DNA of 34,800 bases, from positions 1-34,800 of the forward strand of contig JBEKHI010000074.1 in assembly GCA_050012355.1 (NCBI GenBank), given 5' to 3'. This DNA comes from JBEKHI01 sp050012355. GTDB taxonomy: Bacteria > Actinomycetota > Actinomycetes > Streptosporangiales > Streptosporangiaceae. Under the pieces are notes generated by a model that worked only from the letters and a program-made list of their open reading frames with translations, did not search any database and was not told where the DNA came from. Below are positions 21,848-29,694 of this stretch, one piece after another. The position numbers and the translations under genes are program-made. Numbering within the stretch: position 1 is the stretch's first letter; the number at the start of each line of letters is the position of its first letter.

Positions 21848-21872
21848 ATGGTGGGCCAGCCGCCGGGGGCGG

Positions 21873-22745
21873 CTACCGCGACGGCGGCCGTCCTCCCCGG
21901 ATGACCAGCGCCCTGGCGGCTACGGCGACGGCGCGGCGGGCCGCCTCGACGGGGTCGGCACCGGTGAGCCAATCCACCAGGAAAGCGGCGGTAAACGCGT
22001 CGCCCGCCCCCGTCGAATCGATCGCCCCCGCCACCCGGTTAGCCGCGACCCGCTCCACGCCGGTCGCGCCCGCCACCAGGGCACCTTCCGCCCCCAGCTT
22101 GAGAACCACTAGCTCGTACCAGTCAGCCAGCCGCGCGGCCATGGCCTCCGGGGAAGTCGAGCCGGTGAGCGCGAAACCCTCGTCCCGGTTGGGGAAGCAG
22201 ACCGCGGCGCCGCGGGTCCAGCGCGGGAACCCCTCAAGAGCCGCCGCCGAGCCTGGGTCGATCGCGAATGCGGTCCCCCGTGACCGTGCGGCGGCGATGA
22301 GCGAGAGCGCGACCTCACGCGGACCCGGCGACGCGAACAGGTAGCCCGACAGCAGCAGCAGATCGAGCCCGTCGAGCAGTTCCAACGGCACGTCAGAAGG
22401 ACTCAGCCGGGCGTTGGCGCCGCGGTCGGTGATCATGGTCCGTTCGCCACCGGGCTCGACGAGCACCACGATCTGGCCGGTCTGTGCCCCGGGGTCAGCG
22501 GTGATCCGCGGAGACACGCCGAAGCGGGCGAGTTCGCGGCGGTGGAACTCCGCGTCGTCCGCGCCCGCTCGTCCGGCGAACACCACATCGACGCCGAGGT
22601 ACCCCAGCCACGCGGCCTGGTTCGCGGCCGAGCCGCCGGGCGAGAGGCTGATCACGGCAGGCGTGTCGTCATCGGGCACCGGCGCCGCGAGCGGCGCCGC
22701 GACCACATCGTTGATCACATCGCCGCAGACCAGGACCCGGGTCAC
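21873..22745 (-). CDS. PfkB-family carbohydrate kinase, probably pseudouridine kinase
   Basis: A 290-residue ribokinase-fold sugar/nucleoside kinase. The N-terminal signature is SLSPGGSAANQAAWLGYLGVDVVFAGRAGADD and the catalytic C-terminal motif is AIDSTGAGDAFTAAFLVDWL, whose GAGD contains the catalytic base and anion hole. The GTG start at 22745 overlaps the psuG stop by four bases. In bacteria that degrade pseudouridine, PsuK phosphorylates it and PsuG then cleaves the 5'-phosphate. The tight coupling to psuG therefore suggests PsuK, but the sequence alone does not prove substrate, so I leave the symbol blank. No signal peptide; cytosolic. Confidence 0.88.
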   Translation of the reverse strand: MTRVLVCGDVINDVVAAPLAAPVPDDDTPAVISLSPGGSAANQAAWLGYLGVDVVFAGRAGADDAEFHRRELARFGVSPRITADPGAQTGQIVVLVEPGGERTMITDRGANARLSPSDVPLELLDGLDLLLLSGYLFASPGPREVALSLIAAARSRGTAFAIDPGSAAALEGFPRWTRGAAVCFPNRDEGFALTGSTSPEAMAARLADWYELVVLKLGAEGALVAGATGVERVAANRVAGAIDSTGAGDAFTAAFLVDWLTGADPVEAARRAVAVAARALVIRGGRPPSR

Positions 22746-23644
22746 CCGGTAAACGCCCGGGCGATCTCGGCCGCCAGCCGGATGTTGTTGCGTACGAGGT
22801 CGAGGTTGACCGCGAGACTCCGACCCGCCGTTTTGCTATGAAAGTAGTCCAGCAGGAACGGGGTGACGTCCTTGCCCCGCACCTCGCCAGCGGCGGCGAG
22901 TGCGTCCGACAGCACGCGGTCGTGCAGCCGCGGATCGAGCTGCGCATCCGGCGGCACCGGGTTCGCTACCAGCAGCGCCGCGCGGTCCCCCAGCTGGTCG
23001 CGGGCCGCCATGATCGCCGCGATCTCAGCGGCCGAGTCGGCCCGCCAGTCGATGTCGTGCCCGGAGTCGGTCAGATAGAACGCGGGAAACCGGTTCGTGC
23101 GGAACCCGACCACCGGGACGCCGAGCGTCTCCAGCCGTTCCAGGGTCGCCGCGATGTCCAGGATCGACTTCACCCCGGCCGAGACCAGCGTGATCGGCGT
23201 CCTCGACAGCACGGTCAGGTCCGCGGACTCGTCGAAGCTGGCCGCCGCGCCACGGTGCACTCCGCCGAGCCCGCCGGTCGCGAACACCCGGATGCCCGCC
23301 TTCGCCGCGAGCACCGAGGTCGCCGCCACCGTCGTGCCCGCGGTGCGGCCGCCCGCGATCGCCATGCCGAGCTCCCGGCTGCTCACCTTGATCACGTCGA
23401 CGTCAACGGCGATCCGCTCAAGATCTGACGGGGTCAGCCCGACCTTAGGCAACCCGTCGATTACCCCGATTGTCGCCGGGACGACACCGGCGTCGTCCAG
23501 CATCGTCTCGAATTCACGGGCGGCCGCCAGGTTGGCCGGGCGGGGCAGCCCGTGGGTGATGATCGTCGATTCCAGCGCCACCACCGGCCGCCCGGCGGCC
23601 AGTGCGTCTCTCACCTTTTGCGACAGTACTGGCAAGTCTGGCAT
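22742..23644 (-). CDS. psuG: Pseudouridine-5'-phosphate glycosidase
   Basis: Cleaves the C-C glycosidic bond of pseudouridine 5'-phosphate to uracil and ribose 5-phosphate. The catalytic residues known from the E. coli enzyme are all found at a near-constant offset: Glu25 (VVALESTIITHG), Lys86 (DVIKVSSREL), His130 (GGLGGVHRGA), Asp142 (DESADLTVL) and Lys159 (SAGVKSILDI). The length of 300 residues matches the family. The ATG at 23644 gives the natural N-terminus MPDLPVLSQKVRDAL. A frame open to 23764 adds a Lys/Arg-rich extension crossing the intergenic region and is rejected. The ribosome site is weak. The kinase gene overlaps its stop. Confidence 0.95.
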   Translation of the reverse strand: MPDLPVLSQKVRDALAAGRPVVALESTIITHGLPRPANLAAAREFETMLDDAGVVPATIGVIDGLPKVGLTPSDLERIAVDVDVIKVSSRELGMAIAGGRTAGTTVAATSVLAAKAGIRVFATGGLGGVHRGAAASFDESADLTVLSRTPITLVSAGVKSILDIAATLERLETLGVPVVGFRTNRFPAFYLTDSGHDIDWRADSAAEIAAIMAARDQLGDRAALLVANPVPPDAQLDPRLHDRVLSDALAAAGEVRGKDVTPFLLDYFHSKTAGRSLAVNLDLVRNNIRLAAEIARAFTG

Positions 23645-23757
23645 GCGCCGACTGTACCTTTTCCGCCCGGAAACCTTGCTGTGAGATACCCCCTGTTGCG
23701 AAGGATGTTTCGGGGCGTAGGGTGCGCAAAAGGGCTTTGAAGGAGTGTGAGCAGGCA

Positions 23758-25122
23758 GTGGCACAACGCACCAAGATCATCCTCCCCGAGTCGGAGCTCC
23801 CCCGGCAGTGGTACAACGTGATCCCCGACCTGCCGTCGCCTCCGCCACCTCCCCTGCACCCCGGAACGCTGCAGCCGGTGGGGCCGGATGATCTGGCGCC
23901 GCTGTTCCCGTTCGAGCTGATCTCGCAGGAAGTCACCACCGACAGCTACGTCGACATCCCCGACGATGTGCTCGACGTGTACCGGCTCTGGCGGCCGACC
24001 CCGCTGTACCGCGCGCACCGTCTGGAGAAGGCGCTCGGCACCCCCGCGCGGATCTATTACAAGTACGAGGGCGTATCGCCGTCGGGTTCGCATAAGCCGA
24101 ACACCGCCGTCCCGCAGGCCTACTACAACTCGGTCGAGGGCACCCGCCGGCTCACCACCGAGACCGGAGCGGGCCAGTGGGGCAGCGCGCTCGCGTTCGC
24201 CTGCGCGCAATACGGCATCGAGTGCGAAGTCTGGATGGTCCGCGCCTCTTACGACCAGAAGCCTTACCGGCGGGCGATGATGCAGACCTTCGGGGCGACC
24301 GTGCACGCCTCGCCGTCGACGCTGACCGCGTCGGGCAAGAAGGTGCTCGCCGAGCAGCCCGAGTCGCCCGGGTCGCTGGGGATCGCGATCAGCGAGGCGG
24401 TCGAGGCGGCGGCCTCCGACCAGTCCACCAGGTACGCGCTCGGCTCGGTGCTGAACCACGTGCTGCTGCACCAGACGATCATCGGCGAGGAGGCCCGCAG
24501 GCAGTTCCAGCTCGCCGGAGAGCACACCCCCGACCTGATCGTGGGCTGCACCGGCGGCGGGTCCAACTTCGCCGGGCTGTTCCTGCCGTTCCTGCGGGAC
24601 AAGCTGTCGTCCCGGCATGGCGGTCCGGTTTTCCGGGCGGTCGAGCCAGCTGCCTGCCCATCCTTCACCCGGGGGCGATACGCCTACGATTTCGGCGACA
24701 CGGCCGGGCTGACGCCGCTGCTGAAGATGCACACCCTCGGCCACGGGTTCATCCCCGAGCCGGTGCACGCGGGCGGGCTGCGATACCACGGCATGTCACC
24801 GCTGCTGTCGCACGCCTACGAACTCGGGCTGTTCGAGGCGGTCGCCAAGCCGCAGAACGAGTGTTTCGCGGCCGCGCTGACCTTCGCCCGGTCGGAGGGC
24901 ATTGTGCCCGCGCCGGAGCCGTCACACGCCCTCGCGTCGGTGATCGAGGAGGCGTCTAGGTGCCGGGAAACGGGTGAGCAGAAGGTGATTCTCACCGCGC
25001 TGTGCGGTCACGGGCATTTCGACATGGCGGCCTACGAGCGGTACCTGTCGGGCGAGATGCCCGACTACGAGGTTCCGGACTCACAGATCGACGCGGCCCT
25101 ATCGGAGCTGCCGACCGTCTGA
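23758..25122 (+). CDS. TrpB2-type tryptophan synthase beta chain
   Basis: A 454-residue PLP enzyme of the TrpB2 subgroup, which converts indole and serine to tryptophan without a TrpA partner in tested cases. It shows RLWRPTPLYRAHRLEKALG, the PLP Lys113 in GVSPSGSHKPNTAVPQAYYN, TETGAGQWGSALAFAC, the phosphate-binding GCTGGGSNFAGLFLPF and the C-terminal LTALCGHGHFDMAAYERYL. No trpA or other tryptophan gene lies nearby, so it may salvage indole or act on another substrate. The GTG at 23758 is supported by AAGGAG about 12 bases upstream and by the family-like start AQRTKIILPESELPRQWYN. Its last 24 bases overlap the convergent DUF1707 gene. Confidence 0.93.
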   Translation: MAQRTKIILPESELPRQWYNVIPDLPSPPPPPLHPGTLQPVGPDDLAPLFPFELISQEVTTDSYVDIPDDVLDVYRLWRPTPLYRAHRLEKALGTPARIYYKYEGVSPSGSHKPNTAVPQAYYNSVEGTRRLTTETGAGQWGSALAFACAQYGIECEVWMVRASYDQKPYRRAMMQTFGATVHASPSTLTASGKKVLAEQPESPGSLGIAISEAVEAAASDQSTRYALGSVLNHVLLHQTIIGEEARRQFQLAGEHTPDLIVGCTGGGSNFAGLFLPFLRDKLSSRHGGPVFRAVEPAACPSFTRGRYAYDFGDTAGLTPLLKMHTLGHGFIPEPVHAGGLRYHGMSPLLSHAYELGLFEAVAKPQNECFAAALTFARSEGIVPAPEPSHALASVIEEASRCRETGEQKVILTALCGHGHFDMAAYERYLSGEMPDYEVPDSQIDAALSELPTV

Positions 25123-25698
25123 CTTCCGGCGGGAGAACAAGCGCCGGCGTGGCCGGGGCGGGGTGTGCACCTGGATGTCCCCGGCCATGCTGAACGCGCG
25201 AACCTCGATCACCGGCTGCGCCGGATCCGCGGGCACCACCGACGCGTTCGCGCCGCGGAACCGGCCGAGGCCAGCGCGCGATGACATCACGACCGCCACG
25301 CCATCCGGGACCATCAGCCGGATCCGGCCGCCGATCATCGTCGCGTACAGGATCACGTGCCTGGACTGGAGCAAGGCCTCACGAAAGTCCACCAGGACCT
25401 CGCCGAACACGGCGCTCACGGTCATCGACTCCGGCACCACCCACCGGCCGTCCCGCTGCTCGGTGCCGAACACCCCGGTGATCATCCGGCCGCCGTCGAC
25501 CCGGACCGGCTGCTGTGACGTCGGCGCCAGGTCGGTGGTCAGCCCCACCAGGTCGCCGAGCGTGCGGGCACTGAGCGCGGCACTCACCCGTTCATCGTGC
25601 TCGGCGGGGTCAAGACGCCCGTCCGCCATCGCCTCGCGCAGCATCGCGACCACACGGTCGCGATCCGCGTCGGAGGCACGCAGCTCACGGGGGTGCAT
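25099..25698 (-). CDS. DUF1707 and LiaF-like domain protein
   Basis: A 199-residue protein. Residues about 6-60 match the DUF1707 domain typical of Actinobacteria (LRASDADRDRVVAMLREAMADGRLDPAEHDERVSAAL and ARTLGDLVGLTTDL). The C-terminal half (GRWVVPESMTVSAVFGEVLVDFREALLQSRHVILYATMIGGRIRLMVPDGVAVVMSS) resembles the beta-helical LiaF-like, cell-wall-stress-response domain. There is no membrane segment, so it is predicted to be cytosolic; the tail is Arg-rich (PRPRRRLFSRRKSDGRQLR). The ATG at 25698 marks the start of the recognisable domain (MHPRELRASDADRD); no ribosome site is visible. A frame open to 26247 reads antisense to the ligase gene and is rejected. Function unknown. Confidence 0.85.
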   Translation of the reverse strand: MHPRELRASDADRDRVVAMLREAMADGRLDPAEHDERVSAALSARTLGDLVGLTTDLAPTSQQPVRVDGGRMITGVFGTEQRDGRWVVPESMTVSAVFGEVLVDFREALLQSRHVILYATMIGGRIRLMVPDGVAVVMSSRAGLGRFRGANASVVPADPAQPVIEVRAFSMAGDIQVHTPPRPRRRLFSRRKSDGRQLR

Positions 25699-25764
25699 GG
25701 CACGACGATACGCGACCGATCGAGCGCATGCGGACGCCAGCGACGCTGTGGGAAGATTTGACCC

Positions 25765-27099
25765 ATGAGTATCGACATCACGCAACGCGTCGCCGACGAG
25801 AATATCGGGCTTGTCCGGTTCCTCTATGCCGACAACGGCGGGATTGTCCGCGGCAAAGCAGCCGCGGCGAACCGGATCGGTGAACGGATCGAAAGCGGGA
25901 TCGGGCACACGGTCGCGATGATGGCGATGTCGATGATGGACGAGTTGCAGCCGGTTCCCGGCATGGGCCCGGTCGGCGAGGTCCGGATCGTCCCGGACGC
26001 CGCCACCTTCACGCCGCTGCCCTACGCCCCCGGCGCCGCCGCGATGCTCGCCGATCTGATCGAGCCGGACGGAACGCCGTGGCAGGCCTGCCCGCGCACC
26101 TTCCTCAAGGAGGCCATCGCGTCGCTCGCGGCCGAGGGTTACGAGATGGAGGCGGCGTACGAGCCCGAGTTCACCCTCGGCACCCGGGACGCCGCCGGAT
26201 TCACCCCCATCGACGACAGCCTGTGCTACTCCGCGACTGGCTTTCACCTAGCCCACGACTACGCGATCGACCTGGTTGACGCCGCGATCTCCCAGGGTCT
26301 GGACGTCGAGCACTACTATCCCGAGCTTGGCCACGGCCAGCAGGAGATCTCGATCCACCACGCGGACCCGCTATCCGCCGCCGACAACCACGTGCTGCTG
26401 CGCGAGACCGCGCGCGGCGTCGCCCTCCGGCACGGGTTGTGGGCCAGTTTCGCACCCAAGCCGCTGCCCGATCAGGCGGGTAACGGGGCACATGTGCACG
26501 CGTCGTTGTGGCGCGACGGGGTGAACGCGTTCGCCGATCCAGCCGATCGGTTCGGGCTGTCCTCGGCTGGTTACTACTTCATCGGCGGCATCCGCGCCCA
26601 TCTGCCCGCGCTTACCGCGCTGACCTGCGGGAGCGTGAACAGCTACCGTCGGCTCGCCCCGTCCACCTGGTCCGGCGCCTGGAATTCGTTTGGCCTCGAC
26701 AACCGTGAGGTGGCCGTCCGGGTCTGCACGCCGCTGGGTTCCGCTGGTTCGGTGAACCTGGAGCTCAAGCCGTCGGATTCCACCGCGAACCCGTATCTCG
26801 CGCTGGGTGCTTTCATCCACGCCGGGCTGGATGGCCTGCGGTCGAAGCTCGACCCCGGCGATCCGGTTTCCGTCGATCCGGCTTCGCTCACTGGTGACGA
26901 GCGGGGCTCGATCGGGATCACGCAGCTACCCGCCTCGCTGGGAGAAGCCCTCGACGCGCTCGAGGCCGACGACTACCTGACCGCAGCGCTCGGCCCGCTG
27001 CGGGCGACGGCCTACCTGGCCGTCAAGCGCAGCGAGGTAGCGCACTTCGCCGAACACGACGCGACCTACGAGCTCTACCACCACTTCACCAAGTTCTAG
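25765..27099 (+). CDS. Glutamine synthetase family ligase
   Basis: A 444-residue glutamine-synthetase-fold enzyme. The catalytic domain shows MEAAYEPEFTLG (metal Glu), ELGHGQQEISIHH, the ATP/substrate motif GNGAHVHASLWRDG, NSYRRLAPSTWSGAWNSFGLDNREVAVRV and the metal Glu in NLELKPSDSTANPYLALGAF. The class I adenylylation tyrosine loop is absent, and the N-terminal domain is divergent (ENIGLVRFLYADNGGIVRGKAA). It may be a gamma-glutamyl-amine or -amino-acid ligase rather than the main ammonia-assimilating enzyme; no neighbour settles the substrate. ATG 25765 follows GGGAAG by about 10 bases. It is divergent from the DUF1707 gene and ends at a palindromic terminator. Confidence 0.9.
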   Translation: MSIDITQRVADENIGLVRFLYADNGGIVRGKAAAANRIGERIESGIGHTVAMMAMSMMDELQPVPGMGPVGEVRIVPDAATFTPLPYAPGAAAMLADLIEPDGTPWQACPRTFLKEAIASLAAEGYEMEAAYEPEFTLGTRDAAGFTPIDDSLCYSATGFHLAHDYAIDLVDAAISQGLDVEHYYPELGHGQQEISIHHADPLSAADNHVLLRETARGVALRHGLWASFAPKPLPDQAGNGAHVHASLWRDGVNAFADPADRFGLSSAGYYFIGGIRAHLPALTALTCGSVNSYRRLAPSTWSGAWNSFGLDNREVAVRVCTPLGSAGSVNLELKPSDSTANPYLALGAFIHAGLDGLRSKLDPGDPVSVDPASLTGDERGSIGITQLPASLGEALDALEADDYLTAALGPLRATAYLAVKRSEVAHFAEHDATYELYHHFTKF

Positions 27100-27100
27100 G

Positions 27101-27118
27101 GGGCCCATCGATGGGCCC
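27101..27118. terminator. 18-bp perfect palindrome between convergent genes
   Basis: GGGCCCATCGATGGGCCC is fully self-complementary; as RNA it forms a GC stem with a small loop. It starts one base after the ligase stop codon and ends three bases before the vapC stop on the other strand, so it suits both. Confidence 0.65.
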
Positions 27119-27121
27119 GCC

Positions 27122-27517
27122 CTACGCCACGGGAACGAAGCTGACCTCGACGGTCTTCACCGCGCGCGCGAGCTTCCCGTCGCTGGTAAGGAGCGTGCAC
27201 CCGATGGACTCGGCTAGCGCGACGTAACTCGCGTCGTAGATGGTGAAGCTGTCGCGCAGTTCCCACGCGCGCTGCCCGGTAACCGCCTCCGGATGCCGGA
27301 TGAGCGTCATGCTGTCCTTGACCTGGCACGCTCCTTCGGCACGAGCCGCCGCGATCTCCTTGCGGAGAATCATGCTTCGCAGCGCGCTCCGGAACTCGTA
27401 GTCAAGAAGATGCGGGACATGCAGTTCGTCTTCTCCGGTGAGCATGTCCCACAGCGGCTGGACCGGTGGGTCTTTGGCGAGCGCTCCGACCAGGGCGGAG
27501 GTATCGATGACCATCAT
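27122..27517 (-). CDS. vapC: PIN-domain ribonuclease toxin VapC
   Basis: A 131-residue PIN-domain toxin; VapC proteins are Mg-dependent ribonucleases that cut tRNA or rRNA. The acidic active site is visible: Asp5 (VIDTSALV), a Glu near residue 41 (LLDYEFRSALR), Asp95 (TIYDASYVALAESIG) and an Asp in LLTSDGKLARAV near residue 113. The length is typical. The ATG at 27517 overlaps the vapB stop by four bases (ATGA), so toxin synthesis is coupled to that of the antitoxin. A second ATG one codon later is possible. It is convergent with the glutamine-synthetase-like gene. Confidence 0.92.
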   Translation of the reverse strand: MMVIDTSALVGALAKDPPVQPLWDMLTGEDELHVPHLLDYEFRSALRSMILRKEIAAARAEGACQVKDSMTLIRHPEAVTGQRAWELRDSFTIYDASYVALAESIGCTLLTSDGKLARAVKTVEVSFVPVA

Positions 27518-27750
27518 TCTCCCCGGACCTCCCGGATCGCGGCCAGGATGGCTTCGCCGGTCGCGCCGCCGCCCAGTTCGCTGAGCGCCTCCATCCGCGC
27601 CCTGAGTTCCTCACGCGTAGGCCTTTCGACCGCGTCGGTGAGGATCTTCGCCGCGTAGGACGACAGCGACATGCGCTCGTACGCGGCTCGCGCCTTGAGC
27701 TTGGCGACGACTTCCTCGTCGAGCCCTCGTACCTGAAGGGTCTTTTCCAT
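27514..27750 (-). CDS. vapB: Ribbon-helix-helix antitoxin VapB
   Basis: A 78-residue antitoxin. The N-terminal ribbon-helix-helix domain (MEKTLQVRGLDEEVVAKLKARAAYERMSLSSYAAKILTDAV) binds DNA, and the C-terminal part (PTREELRARMEALSELGGGATGEAILAAIREVRGE) would neutralise the toxin. It resembles the FitA/VapB subgroup. The ATG at 27750 has GGGAG about 9 bases upstream and starts directly with the beta strand. A frame open to 27813 begins in the operator and is rejected. vapC overlaps its stop. The pair is very probably autoregulated through the palindrome at 27786-27822. Confidence 0.9.
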   Translation of the reverse strand: MEKTLQVRGLDEEVVAKLKARAAYERMSLSSYAAKILTDAVERPTREELRARMEALSELGGGATGEAILAAIREVRGE

Positions 27751-27785
27751 GAGCAGGCTCCCGTCCACGCTGTCGCCCCCCTCTT

Positions 27786-27822
27786 GCAAGCATAATGCAT
27801 GTATCACATGCATTATGCTTGC
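27786..27822. promoter_or_regulatory. vapBC operator (17-bp inverted repeat)
   Basis: GCAAGCATAATGCATGT and its exact complement ACATGCATTATGCTTGC flank ATC, 36 bases upstream of the vapB start. The element is strikingly AT-rich for this genome and contains several ATGCAT and CATAAT strings. Symmetric operators of this kind are where VapB-VapC complexes bind to repress their own promoter. The promoter boxes probably overlap it, but I could not assign them uniquely. Confidence 0.82.
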
Positions 27823-27958
27823 ATCAGCTCGGGCCTGATAAACACACTCTGCCAGCAGGGTCTGACATTCCGGAGCTGCCCCGAGGTGCCGCGCATAGCG
27901 ACAAGACGCCCATGATGTGGTATTTCACGACTGAGACGCACGTGAGAGGACAGCCCAT

Positions 27959-28912
27959 ATGCCGTGGTTCGACCTGCCGCTAGAGGAACTCCGCGAGTAC
28001 CGCACCGGCACCGCCGAGCCGGACGGCCTGGACGCCTGGTGGGCCGCTCGGCTCAACGAAGCTCGCGAGCAGGCCGAGCCACCGACGCTGACCAGGTACG
28101 AACCCGAGATCTACCGCGAGCTCGAGGTGTGGGACGCCGAGTTCTCCGGGGCGCGCGGGGACCGGATCCGTGCCTGGTATATCAAGCCCGAGCGCCCGGC
28201 GCCCAAGACGATCGTGAAGTTCATCGGGTACGGCGGCGGCCGGGGCGCGCCCCATGAGCACGCGCTGCTGGCGGCCCTCGGGTACGCGGTATTCGTGATG
28301 GACAGCCGGGGCCAGGGCGGCCAGTGGTCGACCGGTGCCACCGGCGATAACGACCCTGGCCCGGAGAACGCGAAGGTCATGACCCGCGGCATCGCCAGCC
28401 CCGAGACGTATTACTACACCCGGATGTTCACCGACGCGGTGCGCGCGGTGGAAACCGCGCTGGAGCTGGGCGTCGAGCCGACGGTCGCGGTCAGCGGCGC
28501 CAGCCAGGGCGGCGCGCTGTCGCTGGCGGCGACGTCGCTGGCGGCCGACAAGGTGGCGCTGTGCCACGCCGACGTACCGTTCCTCTGCGACATCCAGCGC
28601 GCGATCACCCTGGCGGACAGTGCCCCCTACACCGAGATTCCCGCGTTCCTCAACGAGAACGTCCGCCTCACCGACGCCGCGCTGAACACGTTGCGTTACA
28701 TCGACTGCGCGCTGCTCGCCCGGCGCATCACCGCCCAGACGCTGGTCAGCGTCGGCCTGATGGACGAGGTATGCCCGCCGTCGACGGTGTTCGCCGCCTA
28801 CAACGAGATCCCGGCGGCCAAGGACATCGAGGTCTACCCGTACAGCGGCCACGCGGTCCCCCAGGTGCACACCGAGGTCCAGCTACGCCACCTCCGCGAG
28901 CACCTGGGCTAA
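27959..28912 (+). CDS. Acetyl xylan esterase / cephalosporin-C deacetylase family (CE7)
   Basis: A 317-residue alpha/beta-hydrolase of carbohydrate esterase family 7, which removes acetyl groups from small acetylated sugars or cephalosporins. The CE7 signature MDSRGQGGQWS is at residues 114-124. The nucleophile Ser182 is in SGASQGGAL, the acid Asp269 in GLMDEVCPP and the base His298 in YSGHAVPQ. No signal peptide is seen (MPWFDLPLEELREYR), so it acts in the cytosol, where CE7 enzymes deacetylate imported oligosaccharides. The ATG at 27959 has AGAGGA about 8 bases before it. It is convergent with the FAH-family gene, overlapping it by four bases. No sugar transporter or glycosidase is nearby. 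Confidence 0.92.
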   Translation: MPWFDLPLEELREYRTGTAEPDGLDAWWAARLNEAREQAEPPTLTRYEPEIYRELEVWDAEFSGARGDRIRAWYIKPERPAPKTIVKFIGYGGGRGAPHEHALLAALGYAVFVMDSRGQGGQWSTGATGDNDPGPENAKVMTRGIASPETYYYTRMFTDAVRAVETALELGVEPTVAVSGASQGGALSLAATSLAADKVALCHADVPFLCDIQRAITLADSAPYTEIPAFLNENVRLTDAALNTLRYIDCALLARRITAQTLVSVGLMDEVCPPSTVFAAYNEIPAAKDIEVYPYSGHAVPQVHTEVQLRHLREHLG

Positions 28913-29682
28913 TCCCGGACGGCCACCTTGCTGGTCAGGGTGCCAATGGTGGAGATCGTCACGTCCACCTCGTCGCCCTCGGCCAGCGGACCGGTGCCGG
29001 CCGGAGTTCCGGTGAGCAGCACGTCCCCCGGCAGCAGGGTCATCACCTGCGACACCTCCGCGATCACCGACGGCACATCCCAGCGCAACGCCGATGTCCG
29101 GGCCCGCTGCCGCTCCACACCATTGACCGTGGTGACGAGCTCCAGGTCGGCCGGATCGGTCCCGGTCTCTATCCACGGCCCCAGCGGGCAGAACGTGTCG
29201 AACCCCTTCGCCCTGGTCCACTGCCGGTCCCGCGCGAGCAGGTCCCGCGCGGTCACGTCGTTCGCGACGGTGTAGCCGAACACCACGTCCTCGGCCCGTT
29301 CCCGTGGGACTTCGCGGCACAGCCGGCCGATGACGATCGCCAGCGAGCCACCGAACTCGATCCGCTCGGTGAGCTTGACCGGCCACGCGATCCGGTCACC
29401 GGTACCGGTCACCGACGTGGACGGCTTGAGAAAGATGTCCGGCTCTTCAATTCCCTCATAGTTACCGGCCACCCCCACGACCTTGCTTGGCAGCACTGGC
29501 GCCAGCAGTCGCACCTCGGCCAGCGGGTAGCGGTGCCCGGTGTACCGGACACCGCCCGGCTGCGTGCCGAACGGGTGGCCGTGCAACTCCGCGATCGTCA
29601 GGCTCAGAGCGGTTCCGTCACCTTCGCCTTCGACGACTCCGTAGCCGACTCCGTCACCCTTGGCGAACCTCGCGATACGCAC
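28909..29682 (-). CDS. Degenerate fumarylacetoacetate hydrolase family protein
   Basis: A 257-residue FAH-fold protein. Conserved family stretches are LLAPVLPSKVVGVAGNY, IFLKPSTSVTGTGD, AIVIGRLCREVPRERAEDVVFGYTVANDVTARDLL, WTRAKGFDTFCPLGPWIE and VMTLLPGDVLLTGTPAGTGPL. Two catalytic elements are missing. After GNY (residue 75), homologues have a loop with the catalytic His (of the type ADHAxEM); here about a dozen residues are deleted (GNYEGIEEPDIFLKP). The metal-binding Glu-Gly-Glu is Gly111-Gly-Ser113 (IEFGGSLAIVIGR). Only the third metal ligand (Asp142 in ANDVTARD) remains. It may be a pseudoenzyme, though the frame is intact. It lies 12 bases downstream of the DUF2630 gene. Confidence 0.9.
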   Translation of the reverse strand: MRIARFAKGDGVGYGVVEGEGDGTALSLTIAELHGHPFGTQPGGVRYTGHRYPLAEVRLLAPVLPSKVVGVAGNYEGIEEPDIFLKPSTSVTGTGDRIAWPVKLTERIEFGGSLAIVIGRLCREVPRERAEDVVFGYTVANDVTARDLLARDRQWTRAKGFDTFCPLGPWIETGTDPADLELVTTVNGVERQRARTSALRWDVPSVIAEVSQVMTLLPGDVLLTGTPAGTGPLAEGDEVDVTISTIGTLTSKVAVRD

Positions 29683-29694
29683 GACACTCCCTTG

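Noticed and set aside
25699..26247. N-terminal extension of the DUF1707 protein to 26247
   Set aside because: The extension reads antisense to the glutamine-synthetase-like gene and contains no DUF1707 residues; the domain begins at 25698.
26643..26921. Minus-strand frame inside the glutamine-synthetase-like gene
   Set aside because: Antisense shadow of a conserved catalytic domain, without ribosome site.
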